64,000 bases of DNA from an uncultured Alsobacter sp. (GCF_945952055.1 NZ_CAMFHB010000004.1:62001-126000); one strand, 5' to 3'. Positions 52,594-61,857 are shown, counted from the stretch's first letter. Numbers and translations: made by a program. Notes: generated by a model not told the origin, from the sequence alone.

Positions 52594-53721
52594 ATGAACC
52601 TGAAAAAGACGATTCTGGCTGCCGTGAGCCTCGCCGCGCTGATGGCGGCGCCGGCCAAGGCCGCCGAGTACACCGTGCTCGTCCTGCAGTCCCTCACCGG
52701 CCCCGCCGCATTCATCGGCACGGGCGTGAAGGACGGCATGGTCCTGGCCGCCGAGGAGATCAACGCGAAGAAGGAACTGGGAGACGGCAACTCGCTGAAG
52801 GTGGTCGTGGCCGACGACGCCAGCGATCGCACCCAGACGCTCTCGCTCATCACCCGGCAGGCCAGCGACCCCAGCGTTCTCGCGGTGCTCGGCCCGACCA
52901 GCGGCTCGGTGGCGCTCGCCGGCGCCAACATCGCCAACGAGCTCAAGATCCCGCTGATCACGACCACCAATATCATGGACGTGCTCAAGAACGGGCCATG
53001 GTCCTTCATCCTCACCCAGCCGGCCAGCGTGACCATCCCCTACATCGGGAAGTACACGGTCGACTCGCTGAAGGTGAAGAACTGCGCGATCATCGGGCTG
53101 AAGGACAACGAGTCCTACGTCACGCTGCAGAAGATGTACGAGGACTATCTCGTCGCCAACGGCGGCAAGGCCACCTCCAACGAGGGCATCAAGGTTACCG
53201 ACAGCGACTTCTCGGCCATCGCCACCAAGCTCGCCGACAGCAAGCAGGACTGCATCTTCGTGTCGGCGCCCGCGCCGCAGGCCGCCAACATCATCACGCA
53301 GCTTCGCCAGGGCGGCGTGGATCCCAAGACCCCGATCCTGGGCCACAGCTCGCTCGCCTCGCCCGAGTTCATCTCCAAGGGCGGCAAGGCGGTTGAAGGC
53401 GTCTACCTGATCGGCGACTGGCTGCCGGGCGGCGCCGACGATTTCGGCAAGGCCTTCGACGCGGCCTTCAAGGCCAAGCACAACGCGCCGGCCGACAACT
53501 GGTCTGCGGTGGGCTACGGCGGCATGCGCGTGATCGCCGCCGCGATCAAGGCCGCGGGCCCGAACCCGACCCGCGACGGTGTCCGCGACGCCCTCACCAA
53601 GGTGAAGGACGTCAAGGTCGTCGTCGGCCAGGGCCTGTATTCGTTCGACGCCGAGCGCATTCCGCGCCCCGGCATGAACGTGCTCATGGTGAAGGACGGC
53701 AAGTTCGTCCTGGCGAAGTGA
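52594..53721 (+). CDS. ABC transporter substrate-binding protein, branched-chain amino acid (LivK) type
   Basis: 375 residues from ATG 52594. A Sec signal peptide MNLKKTILAAVSLAALMAAP with cleavage near AKA-AEY leads into a type I periplasmic-binding fold (TVLVLQSLTGPAAFIGTGVKDGMVLAAEEINAKKE; ADDASDRTQTLSLITRQ). Relatives bind amino acids but many LivK-like proteins in aromatic/steroid clusters bind carboxylic acids, so the ligand may be the pathway substrate. It is followed by a repeat-rich gap and then livH, livM, livG and livF. Confidence 0.92.
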   Translation: MNLKKTILAAVSLAALMAAPAKAAEYTVLVLQSLTGPAAFIGTGVKDGMVLAAEEINAKKELGDGNSLKVVVADDASDRTQTLSLITRQASDPSVLAVLGPTSGSVALAGANIANELKIPLITTTNIMDVLKNGPWSFILTQPASVTIPYIGKYTVDSLKVKNCAIIGLKDNESYVTLQKMYEDYLVANGGKATSNEGIKVTDSDFSAIATKLADSKQDCIFVSAPAPQAANIITQLRQGGVDPKTPILGHSSLASPEFISKGGKAVEGVYLIGDWLPGGADDFGKAFDAAFKAKHNAPADNWSAVGYGGMRVIAAAIKAAGPNPTRDGVRDALTKVKDVKVVVGQGLYSFDAERIPRPGMNVLMVKDGKFVLAK

Positions 53722-53800
53722 GTTCAAGACCGCAACGATGATGACGGTCCGCTCTCTCTCGCCCGTCGCCGGGTGCGAACGAGCGGACCCAAGGCTCCCT

Positions 53801-53965
53801 CCCTCCCCTGCACGGGAGGCGGGCAGCCGCGAAGCGGCTGACGGGTGGGGGCGGTGGATCGAGGCGTTCTCGATGCACCGGCTGGCCAGACCGTCGGCGC
53901 CCGTCCTCCCGCGGGTTCCCCACCTCGCTCCGCTTCGCTTCGGGACCCTCCCCTGCAGGGGAGGG
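53801..53965. repeat. Palindromic GC-rich element, family C
   Basis: The arms CCCTCCCCTGCA (53801-53812) and TGCAGGGGAGGG (53954-53965) form an inverted repeat around a Gly/Pro-codon-like GC sequence, with a second GCCGCGAAGCGGC hairpin (53826-53838). It fills most of the 279-base gap between the binding-protein and livH genes. It may attenuate or stabilise transcripts so the binding protein is made in excess. Confidence 0.6.
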
Positions 53966-54000
53966 AGGACGCCCTCCCCTGCAACCGGGTACCTCCGCGC

Positions 54001-54891
54001 ATGATCGCGCAGCAATTGATCAACGGCCTGGTCTCGGGCGCCGTCTATGCGCTGTTCGCGCTAGGCTTCACGCTGGTCTTCGGCGTGCAGAAGCTCCTGA
54101 ACCTCGCCCACGGCGGCGTGTTCATGGCGGGCGCCTTCATCGCCTACTACGCGGTCGTGAGCGGCGTCCCCTTCTGGGCGGCCGCCATCCTGGGGACGCT
54201 CGGCGCCGGCCTCATCTCGGTGCTGATCGAGATCGTCGCGTTCCGGCCGCTCAGAGCCCGCGGGCAGGCCGAGTTCGCCGCCATCGTGGCCTCCATCGGC
54301 GTCGACCTCATCCTGGTGAGCATCGCGCAGCGGGTCTCCGACACCAAGGTCCTGAAGTTCCCGTTCGGCACCTTTCCGATCGAGTTCTACCGCTTCTGGG
54401 GCCTGCGCATCTCTCTCTTGCAGATCATGATCCTGGCGATCGTCGCGGTGCTTCTCGCCGCGCTCGTCTTCTACCTGAAGAAGACGACCTTCGGCCGGCA
54501 GGTGCGCGCCGTCGCCATCAACGAGAAGGCGGCCGCGCTGCTCGGCGTGAACGCCAAGGCGGTCTATTTCCAGACCTTCTTCATCTCGGGCGCGCTGGCC
54601 GGGATCGCCGGCGTGCTGATCGGCCTGTCCTTCAACTCCATCCAGTTCCTGATGGGCGAACCCTACATGCTGCGCGCCTTCGTCGTGGTGGTGATCGGCG
54701 GCCTCGGGAGCATACCGGGCGCCGTCTTCGCCAGCCTCATGCTCGGCGTGATGCAGACCCTGTCGGTCGCCTACCTGCCCAACGGCGTCTCGGAGATGAT
54801 CATCTTCGCGCTCCTGTTCGTGGTGCTCCTGTTCTGGCCGAACGGGCTCTTCGGCGGGGCCGGCCTCAGCGCGGGAGTCGGCCGGCGATGA
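54001..54891 (+). CDS. livH: Branched-chain amino acid-type ABC transporter permease (LivH)
   Basis: 296 residues with about eight hydrophobic segments. It starts MIAQQLINGLVSGAVYALFALGFTLVFGVQ, the LivH hallmark, and has VIGGLGSIPGAVFASLMLGV and ALLGVNAKAVYFQTFFISG. It forms the channel with LivM. Its stop overlaps the livM start by 4 bases. Confidence 0.93.
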   Translation: MIAQQLINGLVSGAVYALFALGFTLVFGVQKLLNLAHGGVFMAGAFIAYYAVVSGVPFWAAAILGTLGAGLISVLIEIVAFRPLRARGQAEFAAIVASIGVDLILVSIAQRVSDTKVLKFPFGTFPIEFYRFWGLRISLLQIMILAIVAVLLAALVFYLKKTTFGRQVRAVAINEKAAALLGVNAKAVYFQTFFISGALAGIAGVLIGLSFNSIQFLMGEPYMLRAFVVVVIGGLGSIPGAVFASLMLGVMQTLSVAYLPNGVSEMIIFALLFVVLLFWPNGLFGGAGLSAGVGRR

Positions 54892-55775
54892 TGAGCTACT
54901 ACCAGGCCTACCAGCCCATCATCGACTTCTTCCTCCTGAACCTCGGCTTCGCCTACAGCCAGCAGGTGGCGCTGCGAGCCGGTGTGTTCTCGGTGGCGAC
55001 GGCGGGCTTTGGCGCCCTCGGAGCCTATGCGTCGGCGATCCTGGTCACGCGGATGGGCATCTCGCCCGCCCTGGCGATCGCCACGGCGACGCTGGTGGGA
55101 ACGGCGGTCGGCTTCCTGCTGTCGGTGCCCCTGGCGCGGCTGCGGGGCGTGTTCCAGGCCATCGCGACGCTCGCCTTCGTGGAGGTGATCGTCTCGTTCC
55201 TCTATTATGCCGAGGGCATCACGGGCGGCGCGATCGGCATCAACAACATCCCGCGCATGGTCAGCACGCCGGCCCTGCTCGCCGCGGTGGCCGCCGTCAT
55301 GTACGTCACCTGGGCCATCGGCCGCTCCGGCGTCGGGCGCGCCTTCGACGCGCTGCGCCAGGACGAGACGGTCGCGGCCTGCCTCGGCGTCTCCATCCGC
55401 AACTACCATGCGCTCGCCTTCGTGCTGAGCGGCGCCATCGGCGGGCTCTTCGGGGGGCTGCAGTCGCTCTACGTGTTCAGCATCGAGCCGGGCCAGTTCG
55501 GTTTCGGGTTCATGGTGGCGATCCTGACCGCGATCGTGCTCGGCGGGCGCGGCACCCTCATCGGGCCGGTGGCCGGCTGCGCCATCCTCGCCCTGCTGCC
55601 CGAGATCGCCCGGCCGCTCGCGGAGAACCGGCCCCTCGTCAACGGTGTCATCCTGATCGCCGTCATCATCTACCTGCCCCAGGGCGTCGGCGACGGCCTC
55701 CTGCTGCAATGGCGCAACCGCCGCAGCGCGCGACGCGCCCGGGCCATCGAGGAGGCATCCCGTGCCGTCCCTTAG
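54888..55775 (+). CDS. livM: Branched-chain amino acid-type ABC transporter permease (LivM)
   Basis: 295 residues. Seen are GVFSVATAGFGALGAYASAILVTRM, LARLRGVFQAIATLAFVEVI and RQDETVAACLGVSIRNYHALAFVLSG followed by IGGLFGGLQSLYVFSIEPGQFG, typical of LivM. The C-terminal tail is basic. Overlaps livH by 4 bases and livG by 14. Confidence 0.92.
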   Translation: MMSYYQAYQPIIDFFLLNLGFAYSQQVALRAGVFSVATAGFGALGAYASAILVTRMGISPALAIATATLVGTAVGFLLSVPLARLRGVFQAIATLAFVEVIVSFLYYAEGITGGAIGINNIPRMVSTPALLAAVAAVMYVTWAIGRSGVGRAFDALRQDETVAACLGVSIRNYHALAFVLSGAIGGLFGGLQSLYVFSIEPGQFGFGFMVAILTAIVLGGRGTLIGPVAGCAILALLPEIARPLAENRPLVNGVILIAVIIYLPQGVGDGLLLQWRNRRSARRARAIEEASRAVP

Positions 55776-56526
55776 GCTCGAGAACGTTTCCAAGCGCTTC
55801 GGCGGCCTCACGGCGGTGGGCGACGTCTCGCTCACCGTGCCGGAGGGCACCATCACCGGCCTGATCGGCCCCAACGGCGCCGGCAAGAGCACGGTCGTGA
55901 ACCTCATCACCGGGATGCTCAAGCTCACCGAGGGCCGAATCGTGCTCGGCGACGAGGACATCGGCGAGATCGGCCCCGAGGAGGTGGTGCGCAAGGGCAT
56001 CGCCCGCACCTTCCAGAACATCCGCCTCCTGCCCGAGGCCACGGTGCTGGAGAACGTGCTCATCGGCTTCCACCGGCACGAGACCGCCTCGATCCTGGCG
56101 GGGCTCCTGAACCTCCCGTCCGTCTGGCGCGAGGGCAAGGCGCTGCGCAAGCAGGCCGAGGCACTGCTCGAGCGGTTCCGCATGAGCGACTACGCGGATC
56201 TGCCGGCGGGCGGTCTCGCCTACGGCCACCAGCGCCGTGTCGAGATGATGCGCGCCGTGGCGAGCGGGCCGGACGTGCTGCTGCTCGACGAGCCCGTCGC
56301 CGGCATGAACGACGTCGAGGCCGACGAGCTCGGCGTCATCTTCAAGGACCTCGCCGCAAGCGGCATGGGGCTGCTCCTCATCGAGCACAACGTCCGCTTC
56401 GTCACCAAGCTCTGTCCCGTCGTGCACGTGCTCAACACGGGCCGCATGATCGCGTCGGGGCCGGCCGAGGAGGTCATGCGCGACCCGGCCGTCATCACGG
56501 CCTATCTCGGGAAGGGACAGGCATGA
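55762..56526 (+). CDS. livG: Branched-chain amino acid-type ABC transporter ATP-binding protein (LivG)
   Basis: 254 residues from GTG 55762 (GGAGG 6 bases upstream). Walker A GPNGAGKSTVVNLI, Walker B LLLDEPVAGMND and H-loop LLIEHNVRFVTKL are present. The signature is LAYGHQRRVEMMRAVAS (YGHQRR instead of SGGQRR), as in many LivG proteins. It energises the permease together with LivF. Confidence 0.93.
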   Translation: MPSLRLENVSKRFGGLTAVGDVSLTVPEGTITGLIGPNGAGKSTVVNLITGMLKLTEGRIVLGDEDIGEIGPEEVVRKGIARTFQNIRLLPEATVLENVLIGFHRHETASILAGLLNLPSVWREGKALRKQAEALLERFRMSDYADLPAGGLAYGHQRRVEMMRAVASGPDVLLLDEPVAGMNDVEADELGVIFKDLAASGMGLLLIEHNVRFVTKLCPVVHVLNTGRMIASGPAEEVMRDPAVITAYLGKGQA

Positions 56527-57227
56527 AGCTGTCCGTGCGCGGCCTCGCCGCCTCCTATGACGGGATCAAGGCGCTGCGCGGGGTCGACATCGACGTCGGC
56601 GACGCGGAGATGGTGGCGCTCATCGGGGCCAACGGCGCCGGCAAGTCGACGCTGCTGAACAGCCTCAGCGGCTTCGTCCGCCAGCGCAGCGGCGAGATCC
56701 GCTTCGAGGGCCAGGACATCGGCCGCCTGGACCCGCACGCCATCTCGCGGCGCGGGCTGCTGCACGTGCCGGAAGGCCGGCAGATGCTCTCCGACATGAC
56801 CGTGCTGGAGAACCTGCAGGTCGGCGTGCTGGCCCGCGGCAACCGCACCTCGGCCTGGGACGAACGCAAGGTCTTCGACCTGTTCCCCGTGCTGGAGGAG
56901 CGCAAGGACCTCGCCGCCGCGACCCTCTCGGGCGGCCAGCAGCAGATGCTCGCCATCGGGCGCGCGCTGATGGGCGGTCCCCGCCTGCTGCTCCTGGACG
57001 AGCCCAGCCTCGGGCTCTCCCCGCTGATCACCGACCAGGTGTTCGAGGTGCTGGAGACGCTGAACCGCGAGGGCCTGGCGATCCTGCTCGTCGAGCAGAA
57101 CGCCCAGCGGGCGCTCGCCGCGACCTCCCGGGCCTACGTCATGGAGCGGGGCACGATCGTCGCGCAGGGGCCGAGCGCGGAACTGGCCAGCAACGCCAGC
57201 GTGATCGAGCACTACCTCGGCGGGTGA
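56523..57227 (+). CDS. livF: Branched-chain amino acid-type ABC transporter ATP-binding protein (LivF)
   Basis: 234 residues. Walker A GANGAGKSTLLNSL, signature LSGGQQQMLAIGRALM, Walker B LLLLDEPSLGLSPL and the LivF motif HVPEGRQMLSDMTVLENL are all intact. It overlaps livG by 4 bases and is the last gene of the transporter operon. It converges on an SDR gene 32 bases away. Confidence 0.94.
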   Translation: MKLSVRGLAASYDGIKALRGVDIDVGDAEMVALIGANGAGKSTLLNSLSGFVRQRSGEIRFEGQDIGRLDPHAISRRGLLHVPEGRQMLSDMTVLENLQVGVLARGNRTSAWDERKVFDLFPVLEERKDLAAATLSGGQQQMLAIGRALMGGPRLLLLDEPSLGLSPLITDQVFEVLETLNREGLAILLVEQNAQRALAATSRAYVMERGTIVAQGPSAELASNASVIEHYLGG

Positions 57228-57259
57228 GGCCTCGGGATCCCGGACCCCGCAGGCCGCTG

Positions 57260-58270
57260 TCAATAGGCGGTCCAGCCGCCATCCGTCGCATAGACCCCAC
57301 CGGTAAAGTTGGATGCCTCGTCGGAGAGGAGGAACAGCATCATCGCGACCTGCTCGTGGACGGTTGCCGGCCGATGCGCGACATCCGTGTAGGACAGGAC
57401 GCTGTTGGTCTTGATGCCGCCCATGCGTGGCCCGTCCGACGCCTTCATGGATGCGGCCACGAGCGCGCCCGCGCGGGCGACCATGGGCGTGTCGGTCGCG
57501 GCCATGTTCACCGAATTCACCCGGATCCCATACGGCGCGTAGTCGATTGCCGCATTCCGGGTCAGACCGTTCACGGCGTGCTTGCTCGCGACATAGGCGG
57601 GGTTGCCCGCGAGGCCGGTCAAGCCGGCGATCGAGGCCACGTTGACGATCGAGCCGCCGCACCCCTGTCCGACCAGCTGTTTCAGCTGCGCACGCAGGGC
57701 CAGGAAGGTGCCCGTGGCGTTGGTCCGGAACACCTTGGTCCAGTACTCTTCCGTCGCTTCGTGAATGGGCGCGAATACGAGCGGGCGCTGGGCTTCGTAG
57801 TCGGGGTCATCGCCCGAATAGACGCCGTCCATGACACCGGCATTGTTGATGGCCCCGTCCAGCCGTCCGAACGACTCGACAGCGGCCCGGACCGCGGCTT
57901 CTCCCGTCTCTGCCTCGCCGATGTCGCCATGGACGAACACGCTCCGACCACCGGCCTGCCGAATCGCGTCGTCCGTAGCCAGACCCGGTCCTTTCATCCA
58001 GTCGACGCCGACCACGTTGGCGCCTTCCCGCGCCAGCCGCTTTGCCGCGGCGGCTCCCATGCCCCGGGCGGAGCCGGTCACGATCACTGTCCTGCCGGCA
58101 AAGCGTCCCGGGACGCAGTAGTCCGGCGAGACCGCAGGAATGTCGACCAACGCGTTTCCCCGGCCCTGCGCCCTGGTCCCACCTGTCCTGGCCGAGGCCG
58201 GGACTGAGTCGGTCGACGATGCCAGGCCGGCCTCGGCCCCGAGGCCCTCGGACAACTCTCTGCGCTCCAT
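57260..58270 (-). CDS. SDR family oxidoreductase, tandem paralogue 1
   Basis: 336 residues from ATG 58270 (AGGACAGGAG directly upstream). After a hydrophilic leader of about 58 residues come the motif [45 protein letters not shown]-like [18 protein letters not shown] and the catalytic [10 protein letters not shown] (YxxxK). The C-terminus ends [13 protein letters not shown]. It is closely similar to the next gene throughout, but its leader has no Tat signal. A middle insertion of about 25 residues after NNAG is shared by both. Likely NAD-dependent alcohol dehydrogenase; substrate unknown. Confidence 0.88.
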   Translation of the reverse strand: MERRELSEGLGAEAGLASSTDSVPASARTGGTRAQGRGNALVDIPAVSPDYCVPGRFAGRTVIVTGSARGMGAAAAKRLAREGANVVGVDWMKGPGLATDDAIRQAGGRSVFVHGDIGEAETGEAAVRAAVESFGRLDGAINNAGVMDGVYSGDDPDYEAQRPLVFAPIHEATEEYWTKVFRTNATGTFLALRAQLKQLVGQGCGGSIVNVASIAGLTGLAGNPAYVASKHAVNGLTRNAAIDYAPYGIRVNSVNMAATDTPMVARAGALVAASMKASDGPRMGGIKTNSVLSYTDVAHRPATVHEQVAMMLFLLSDEASNFTGGVYATDGGWTAY

Positions 58271-58311
58271 CTCCTGTCCTCCCGAAGCCCGCGGTTCATC
58301 GAAGCTCCGGC

Positions 58312-59361
58312 TCAGTACGTCGTGAAGCCGCCGTCGGTGGCGTAGTTCGCGCCCGTAAGGTTCGAGGACTCCGGCGACAGCAGGAACAGCATCACCGCCA
58401 CCTGTTCGGCGGCGGTCGAGCCGGCCTTCTTCGGATTGCTCATCTGCAGGAGACTGTCGATCTTCGCCATTCCGACGCCGCTGTCCCGGTAGCCGGCCTG
58501 GGCGCGCTGGCGCAGAAGCGTGAAGGCACGCTCGTACATCGGGGTCACGGTGGTGCCCATGCACACCGAGTTCACGCGGATGCCGAAGGGTGCGTAGTCG
58601 ATGGCAGCGTTCTTGGTGAGCCCGTTCACGGCATGCTTGCTGGCAACGTAGGAGGGTGTCCCGCCAAAGCCGCGCAGCCCGGCCACCGACGCCACGTTGA
58701 CGATCGCGCCACCGCGGCCCTGCGCCATCATCTGGCGCAGTTCGGCCCGCATACTGCGGAACGTTCCGGTCGCATTGACGCGCATCACGACGTCCCAGTA
58801 GTCGTCCGTCGCCTCGTCGATCCGGGACATGACGAGTCCCTTCTGCTTGCCGTAGTCGATGACGTCGCCCGGGAAGATGGCGTCCATGACCCCGGCATTG
58901 TTCAACGCGCAGTCCAGGCCGCCGAAGCTATCCACGGCGGCCTTGACCATGGCATCGCACACGGCCGTCTCCGAGATGTCGCCTTTCACGAACACGGCCT
59001 TGCCGCCGGCCGCGACGATCGCGTCGATGACCGCCTTCCCCTCGGCCTCGAGCCAGTCGACACCGACCACGTTGGCTCCCTCGCGGGCGAGCCGGCGGGC
59101 AGCCGCCTGACCCATGCCGCGGGCGCAGCCCGTCACGAGGGCGGTCTTTCCGGCGAAGCGTCCGGGATTGTGGAAGTCCTCGGGCACGGGCACGACCGAC
59201 TGGCGCCCCGGCACGCCGGGATCGGGCGGGTCCCACGGAAGGGCGTAGGGCTGCGGCGCAGCCTGGGGCTGGCTCGCCGCCGGCAAGGCGCCCGCCAGGG
59301 TGGCGCCGGCGGCCGCAGCCAGTCCGGCACCCACGATCACGTCACGGCGATCCACGGTCAT
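58312..59361 (-). CDS. SDR family oxidoreductase with Tat signal, tandem paralogue 2
   Basis: 349 residues from ATG 59361. The leader [20 protein letters not shown] with a following AGALPAAS is a twin-arginine signal with an Ala-rich core and likely cleavage site near residue 33, so the enzyme may work in the periplasm. The catalytic parts are intact: [44 protein letters not shown] and [14 protein letters not shown]. It shares the family plan of the paralogue 42 bases downstream. It starts 14 bases after the outer-membrane protein stop, so the three genes look like one operon. Confidence 0.87.
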   Translation of the reverse strand: MTVDRRDVIVGAGLAAAAGATLAGALPAASQPQAAPQPYALPWDPPDPGVPGRQSVVPVPEDFHNPGRFAGKTALVTGCARGMGQAAARRLAREGANVVGVDWLEAEGKAVIDAIVAAGGKAVFVKGDISETAVCDAMVKAAVDSFGGLDCALNNAGVMDAIFPGDVIDYGKQKGLVMSRIDEATDDYWDVVMRVNATGTFRSMRAELRQMMAQGRGGAIVNVASVAGLRGFGGTPSYVASKHAVNGLTKNAAIDYAPFGIRVNSVCMGTTVTPMYERAFTLLRQRAQAGYRDSGVGMAKIDSLLQMSNPKKAGSTAAEQVAVMLFLLSPESSNLTGANYATDGGFTTY

Positions 59362-59375
59362 CTCTGTCGCTCCGA

Positions 59376-61094
59376 TCAGAAGGCGTAGCGCACGAACAGC
59401 ATGGTGCTGGTCCATGGCGGCGGCTTGGTGCCGAGCGCGCGGGTGACCGCGTCGCCCGGGAAGGTCAAGGCAACGTGCCCCTGCACGTAAAGGGAGCGCG
59501 ACGGCATGTACTTGACCGTCATGTTGATCTCCTTGCCGTAGTCCTTCGAACCCAGGAAGGACAGGGCCGGGTTGCCGCCGAGGTTGATCAGGCTTTCGGC
59601 CCGGAAGACCCAGAATTGCGGGACCAGCTCGATGCTCGGATAGGGTCGCATCCGCAGCTGGAAACGGTGCGCCACGACGTTGCTGTTCTGCACGACCTTG
59701 AAGTCGTTGATGCCCTGCACCCACTGCTCGCCGTTGCCGCCGGAGAGCAAGGGGTCCCAACGCTCGAAGCGTGCCGTTCCCGGATTGTCTCCGGAGAACT
59801 GCGCGTAGCGATAGCTCGCCGTCGGCGACCAGGGCGCGTCGGCGAACGACCAGCCGGCCTCGCCGGTGAAGGCATAGGCGCGCATGTCGAAGCGGGCATT
59901 GCGCTGGAGCGCAGCCTCACCCGCGACAAAAGGGCCGGCCTGGCCGGGACCGTTGGGCTGCCACCGGAACCGACCGTCGAAGACCTGGAGGCCCTCGCGA
60001 CCGAACGTGGCCGTCGGGGTGAAGTAGTTGGTGTTGGACCGGGGGACATGGAGCAGGCTCGCCCCCAGGGACAAGCCGCCGTCGAGACGCGTTTCCAGGT
60101 TGATCCCGTCGATGACGGTCTTGGAGTCGAGGATGGGAAGCTCGTCCGGGTTGACGCGGAAGGCTTCCAGCCGGGTGTTGTTGTAGCGCAGCGAGACCAG
60201 GGCGAGATTGTCGGCCGCCCACCGCGGATTGGCCTGCAGTGCAGCCCTGCTGCCGCCGTTCATGGCCGTGTTGGCGATGAGGAAGCCCTCGCCCAGCATG
60301 AACCGCTTGCGGCCGAAGGTGGCATTCGCGGCGAGGCGATTGCCTGCCTCGTCGGTGTACCCTGCGATCAGGCCGACATAGGCGTCCTCGACGCCCACGT
60401 AGCCGCGGGTCTCGTTTGTGAAGAGCTCCCGCCCGACGGACCCGCTGGCCAACACGCTCGCGCCCCCATAGGCGTACAGTGCGTCGGTGAGGGGAATGAG
60501 GCCGTAGAGCCCGGTATGGACGTACCCCTCGGCCCAATGCCTGTACCCGCGACCTGCGGGTGTTCCCACCACGAGCGGATTTCCGGCCAGCAGCCGGTCG
60601 GGCCGGCCGTACCACGCGTTCCCGTTGCCGTAGTGGAGGGCGAAGGTCTCGAGCTTTGCCGTGACGAGGGCTCCGTTGGCGTCGTAGAGCAGCGGAAACG
60701 ACCGTGGATCTCCCGTGGCGAACAGGCCGCGCGGCGCGCTGCGGCCGTCGGGATCCTTCAACGTCAGGGCGACGGTGACGACGACCCCGCCCGCCTGCCC
60801 AAAGGCGATGCTGTGGGTCGCCTCGCCGATGTCGGCCGACCTGCGTGCGACGGCGACGGCCAGGTCGACATCCGTCCTGGAGTAGGCCGTCCCCGGAAAC
60901 AGCGAGAGCTTGCTGCGGAAGACGTCCTGGATCCTGGCATTGGCCCTGAGATCCCTGCTGGGGTTGCGGATCTCGATCGTCACGGCTTCGATCCGGACGT
61001 TCCCATCGTTGGCGACCGGGCTCTGTGCGACGACAAGCTGCGGGGCCCCGAAAAGGCATGCGAGAGCGACGATAAGGGCAGGGAGCCTACGCAT
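59376..61094 (-). CDS. Outer-membrane beta-barrel protein, alginate-export-like
   Basis: 572 residues from ATG 61094 with a Sec signal (RRLPALIVALACLFGAPQLV, cleavage near VVAQ-S). The region about 30-115 (VTIEIRNPSRDLRANARIQD, LTLKDPDG) looks like a short soluble domain. From about 120 on, alternating beta strands predominate (FALHYGNGNAWYGRPDRLLAG, YGGASVLASG, RFQLRMRPYPSIELVPQFWV, INMTVKYMPSRSLYVQGHVA). The last residue is Phe (SSTMLFVRYAF-like end MLFVRYAF), the OMP assembly signature. Similar barrels are annotated as alginate-export or porin-like. It probably admits a substrate for the Tat-SDR pair. Confidence 0.75.
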   Translation of the reverse strand: MRRLPALIVALACLFGAPQLVVAQSPVANDGNVRIEAVTIEIRNPSRDLRANARIQDVFRSKLSLFPGTAYSRTDVDLAVAVARRSADIGEATHSIAFGQAGGVVVTVALTLKDPDGRSAPRGLFATGDPRSFPLLYDANGALVTAKLETFALHYGNGNAWYGRPDRLLAGNPLVVGTPAGRGYRHWAEGYVHTGLYGLIPLTDALYAYGGASVLASGSVGRELFTNETRGYVGVEDAYVGLIAGYTDEAGNRLAANATFGRKRFMLGEGFLIANTAMNGGSRAALQANPRWAADNLALVSLRYNNTRLEAFRVNPDELPILDSKTVIDGINLETRLDGGLSLGASLLHVPRSNTNYFTPTATFGREGLQVFDGRFRWQPNGPGQAGPFVAGEAALQRNARFDMRAYAFTGEAGWSFADAPWSPTASYRYAQFSGDNPGTARFERWDPLLSGGNGEQWVQGINDFKVVQNSNVVAHRFQLRMRPYPSIELVPQFWVFRAESLINLGGNPALSFLGSKDYGKEINMTVKYMPSRSLYVQGHVALTFPGDAVTRALGTKPPPWTSTMLFVRYAF

Positions 61095-61365
61095 CTGCGG
61101 TGAGGGTCCGTCGGGTGCTCAGAACCGGGGGTGCTCCCACACTCGTCAACCGGGGACTGGGGACAAGGCCGAGGGTGCTCATAATGAGCAGATGCCCCGC
61201 CTCTTCTCGTGCGAGGGACGTGCCCGCCCCCCTGCGATGGCATAGATCTAGGAAGGCCCCGGCGATGGGCGGCTTGCGCCTGCGTTAGGGGACGGAAATC
61301 CGACCGTCCGGCTCCCGCGCGAACGCGGGCCGAACTCGTGCGGGCGGAACGACAGGAGCGCGATC
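61095..61365. promoter_or_regulatory. Divergent control region with GGGTGCTC repeats
   Basis: Between the outer-membrane protein and the winged-helix gene are three direct GGGTGCTC repeats (61113-61120, 61129-61136, 61173-61180). The last continues into the perfect inverted repeat TGCTCAT-A-ATGAGCA (61176-61190). These are candidate operator elements for the regulator at 61366. Nothing else is recognised. Confidence 0.6.
61176..61190. promoter_or_regulatory. Candidate operator TGCTCATAATGAGCA
   Basis: Perfect 7-base inverted repeat with a one-base spacer, 176 bases before the winged-helix regulator start and 82 bases before the outer-membrane gene start. Confidence 0.5.
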
Positions 61366-61857
61366 GTGGACGCGAAGAAGCCGGGCGCCAGCCCGCCGGG
61401 TGAGAGCGAGACCATCCTCGCCCAGTTCGTGAGCCAGTACCCCCGTGCGCAGTATCATTGCGCCGAGTTCCTTGTAGGCCACCTGTGCGATTGCTCGCGC
61501 GTGTTCGGCGGCGATCTTCAGGAGATGCTGATCCTTGCCGTCATCGGCCAGATGCACCTGCGGTCGTGCACGGACGAGGCGCCGGACGGGACCGTCTGGC
61601 GCAGCGCAACGGAGGTGGACACGTCCATCTCCGCATCGCGGCTCTCCGACGTGACCGGCATCCCGCGCCAGACCGTCCGCCGCAAGTTGCAGAAGCTCGA
61701 GTCCCTGAGCTGGATCGCTCAGAATTCAGCAGGCCGATGGCACATCCTGATCGATGGCGAGGGTATTCCGAAGTCCCGGGCAGACCTGGCCGCGCTGAAC
61801 GACAGGTCGATGGAGCGGTTCGCGCGGCTGCACGCGTCGCTGAAACGGATTGCCTGA
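61366..61857 (+). CDS. Winged-helix DNA-binding regulator
   Basis: 163 residues from GTG 61366. The C-terminal half contains a winged helix: ISASRLSDVTGIPRQTVRRK followed by LQKLESLSWIAQNSAG (about 88-125). The N-terminal helices (HCAEFLVGHLCDCSRVFGG, LILAVIGQMHLRSC) may be a dimer interface. Several Cys are present but no clear metal-site pattern. The family is not certain (MarR or DeoR-like in style). It may control the SDR/outer-membrane operon, through GGGTGCTC repeats, or the E1 genes downstream. Confidence 0.72.
   Translation: MDAKKPGASPPGESETILAQFVSQYPRAQYHCAEFLVGHLCDCSRVFGGDLQEMLILAVIGQMHLRSCTDEAPDGTVWRSATEVDTSISASRLSDVTGIPRQTVRRKLQKLESLSWIAQNSAGRWHILIDGEGIPKSRADLAALNDRSMERFARLHASLKRIA

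Noticed and set aside
53738-54004. Small genes inside the gap before livH
   Set aside because: Open frames there lie within the palindromic GC-rich element and have no ribosome-binding site or conserved look.
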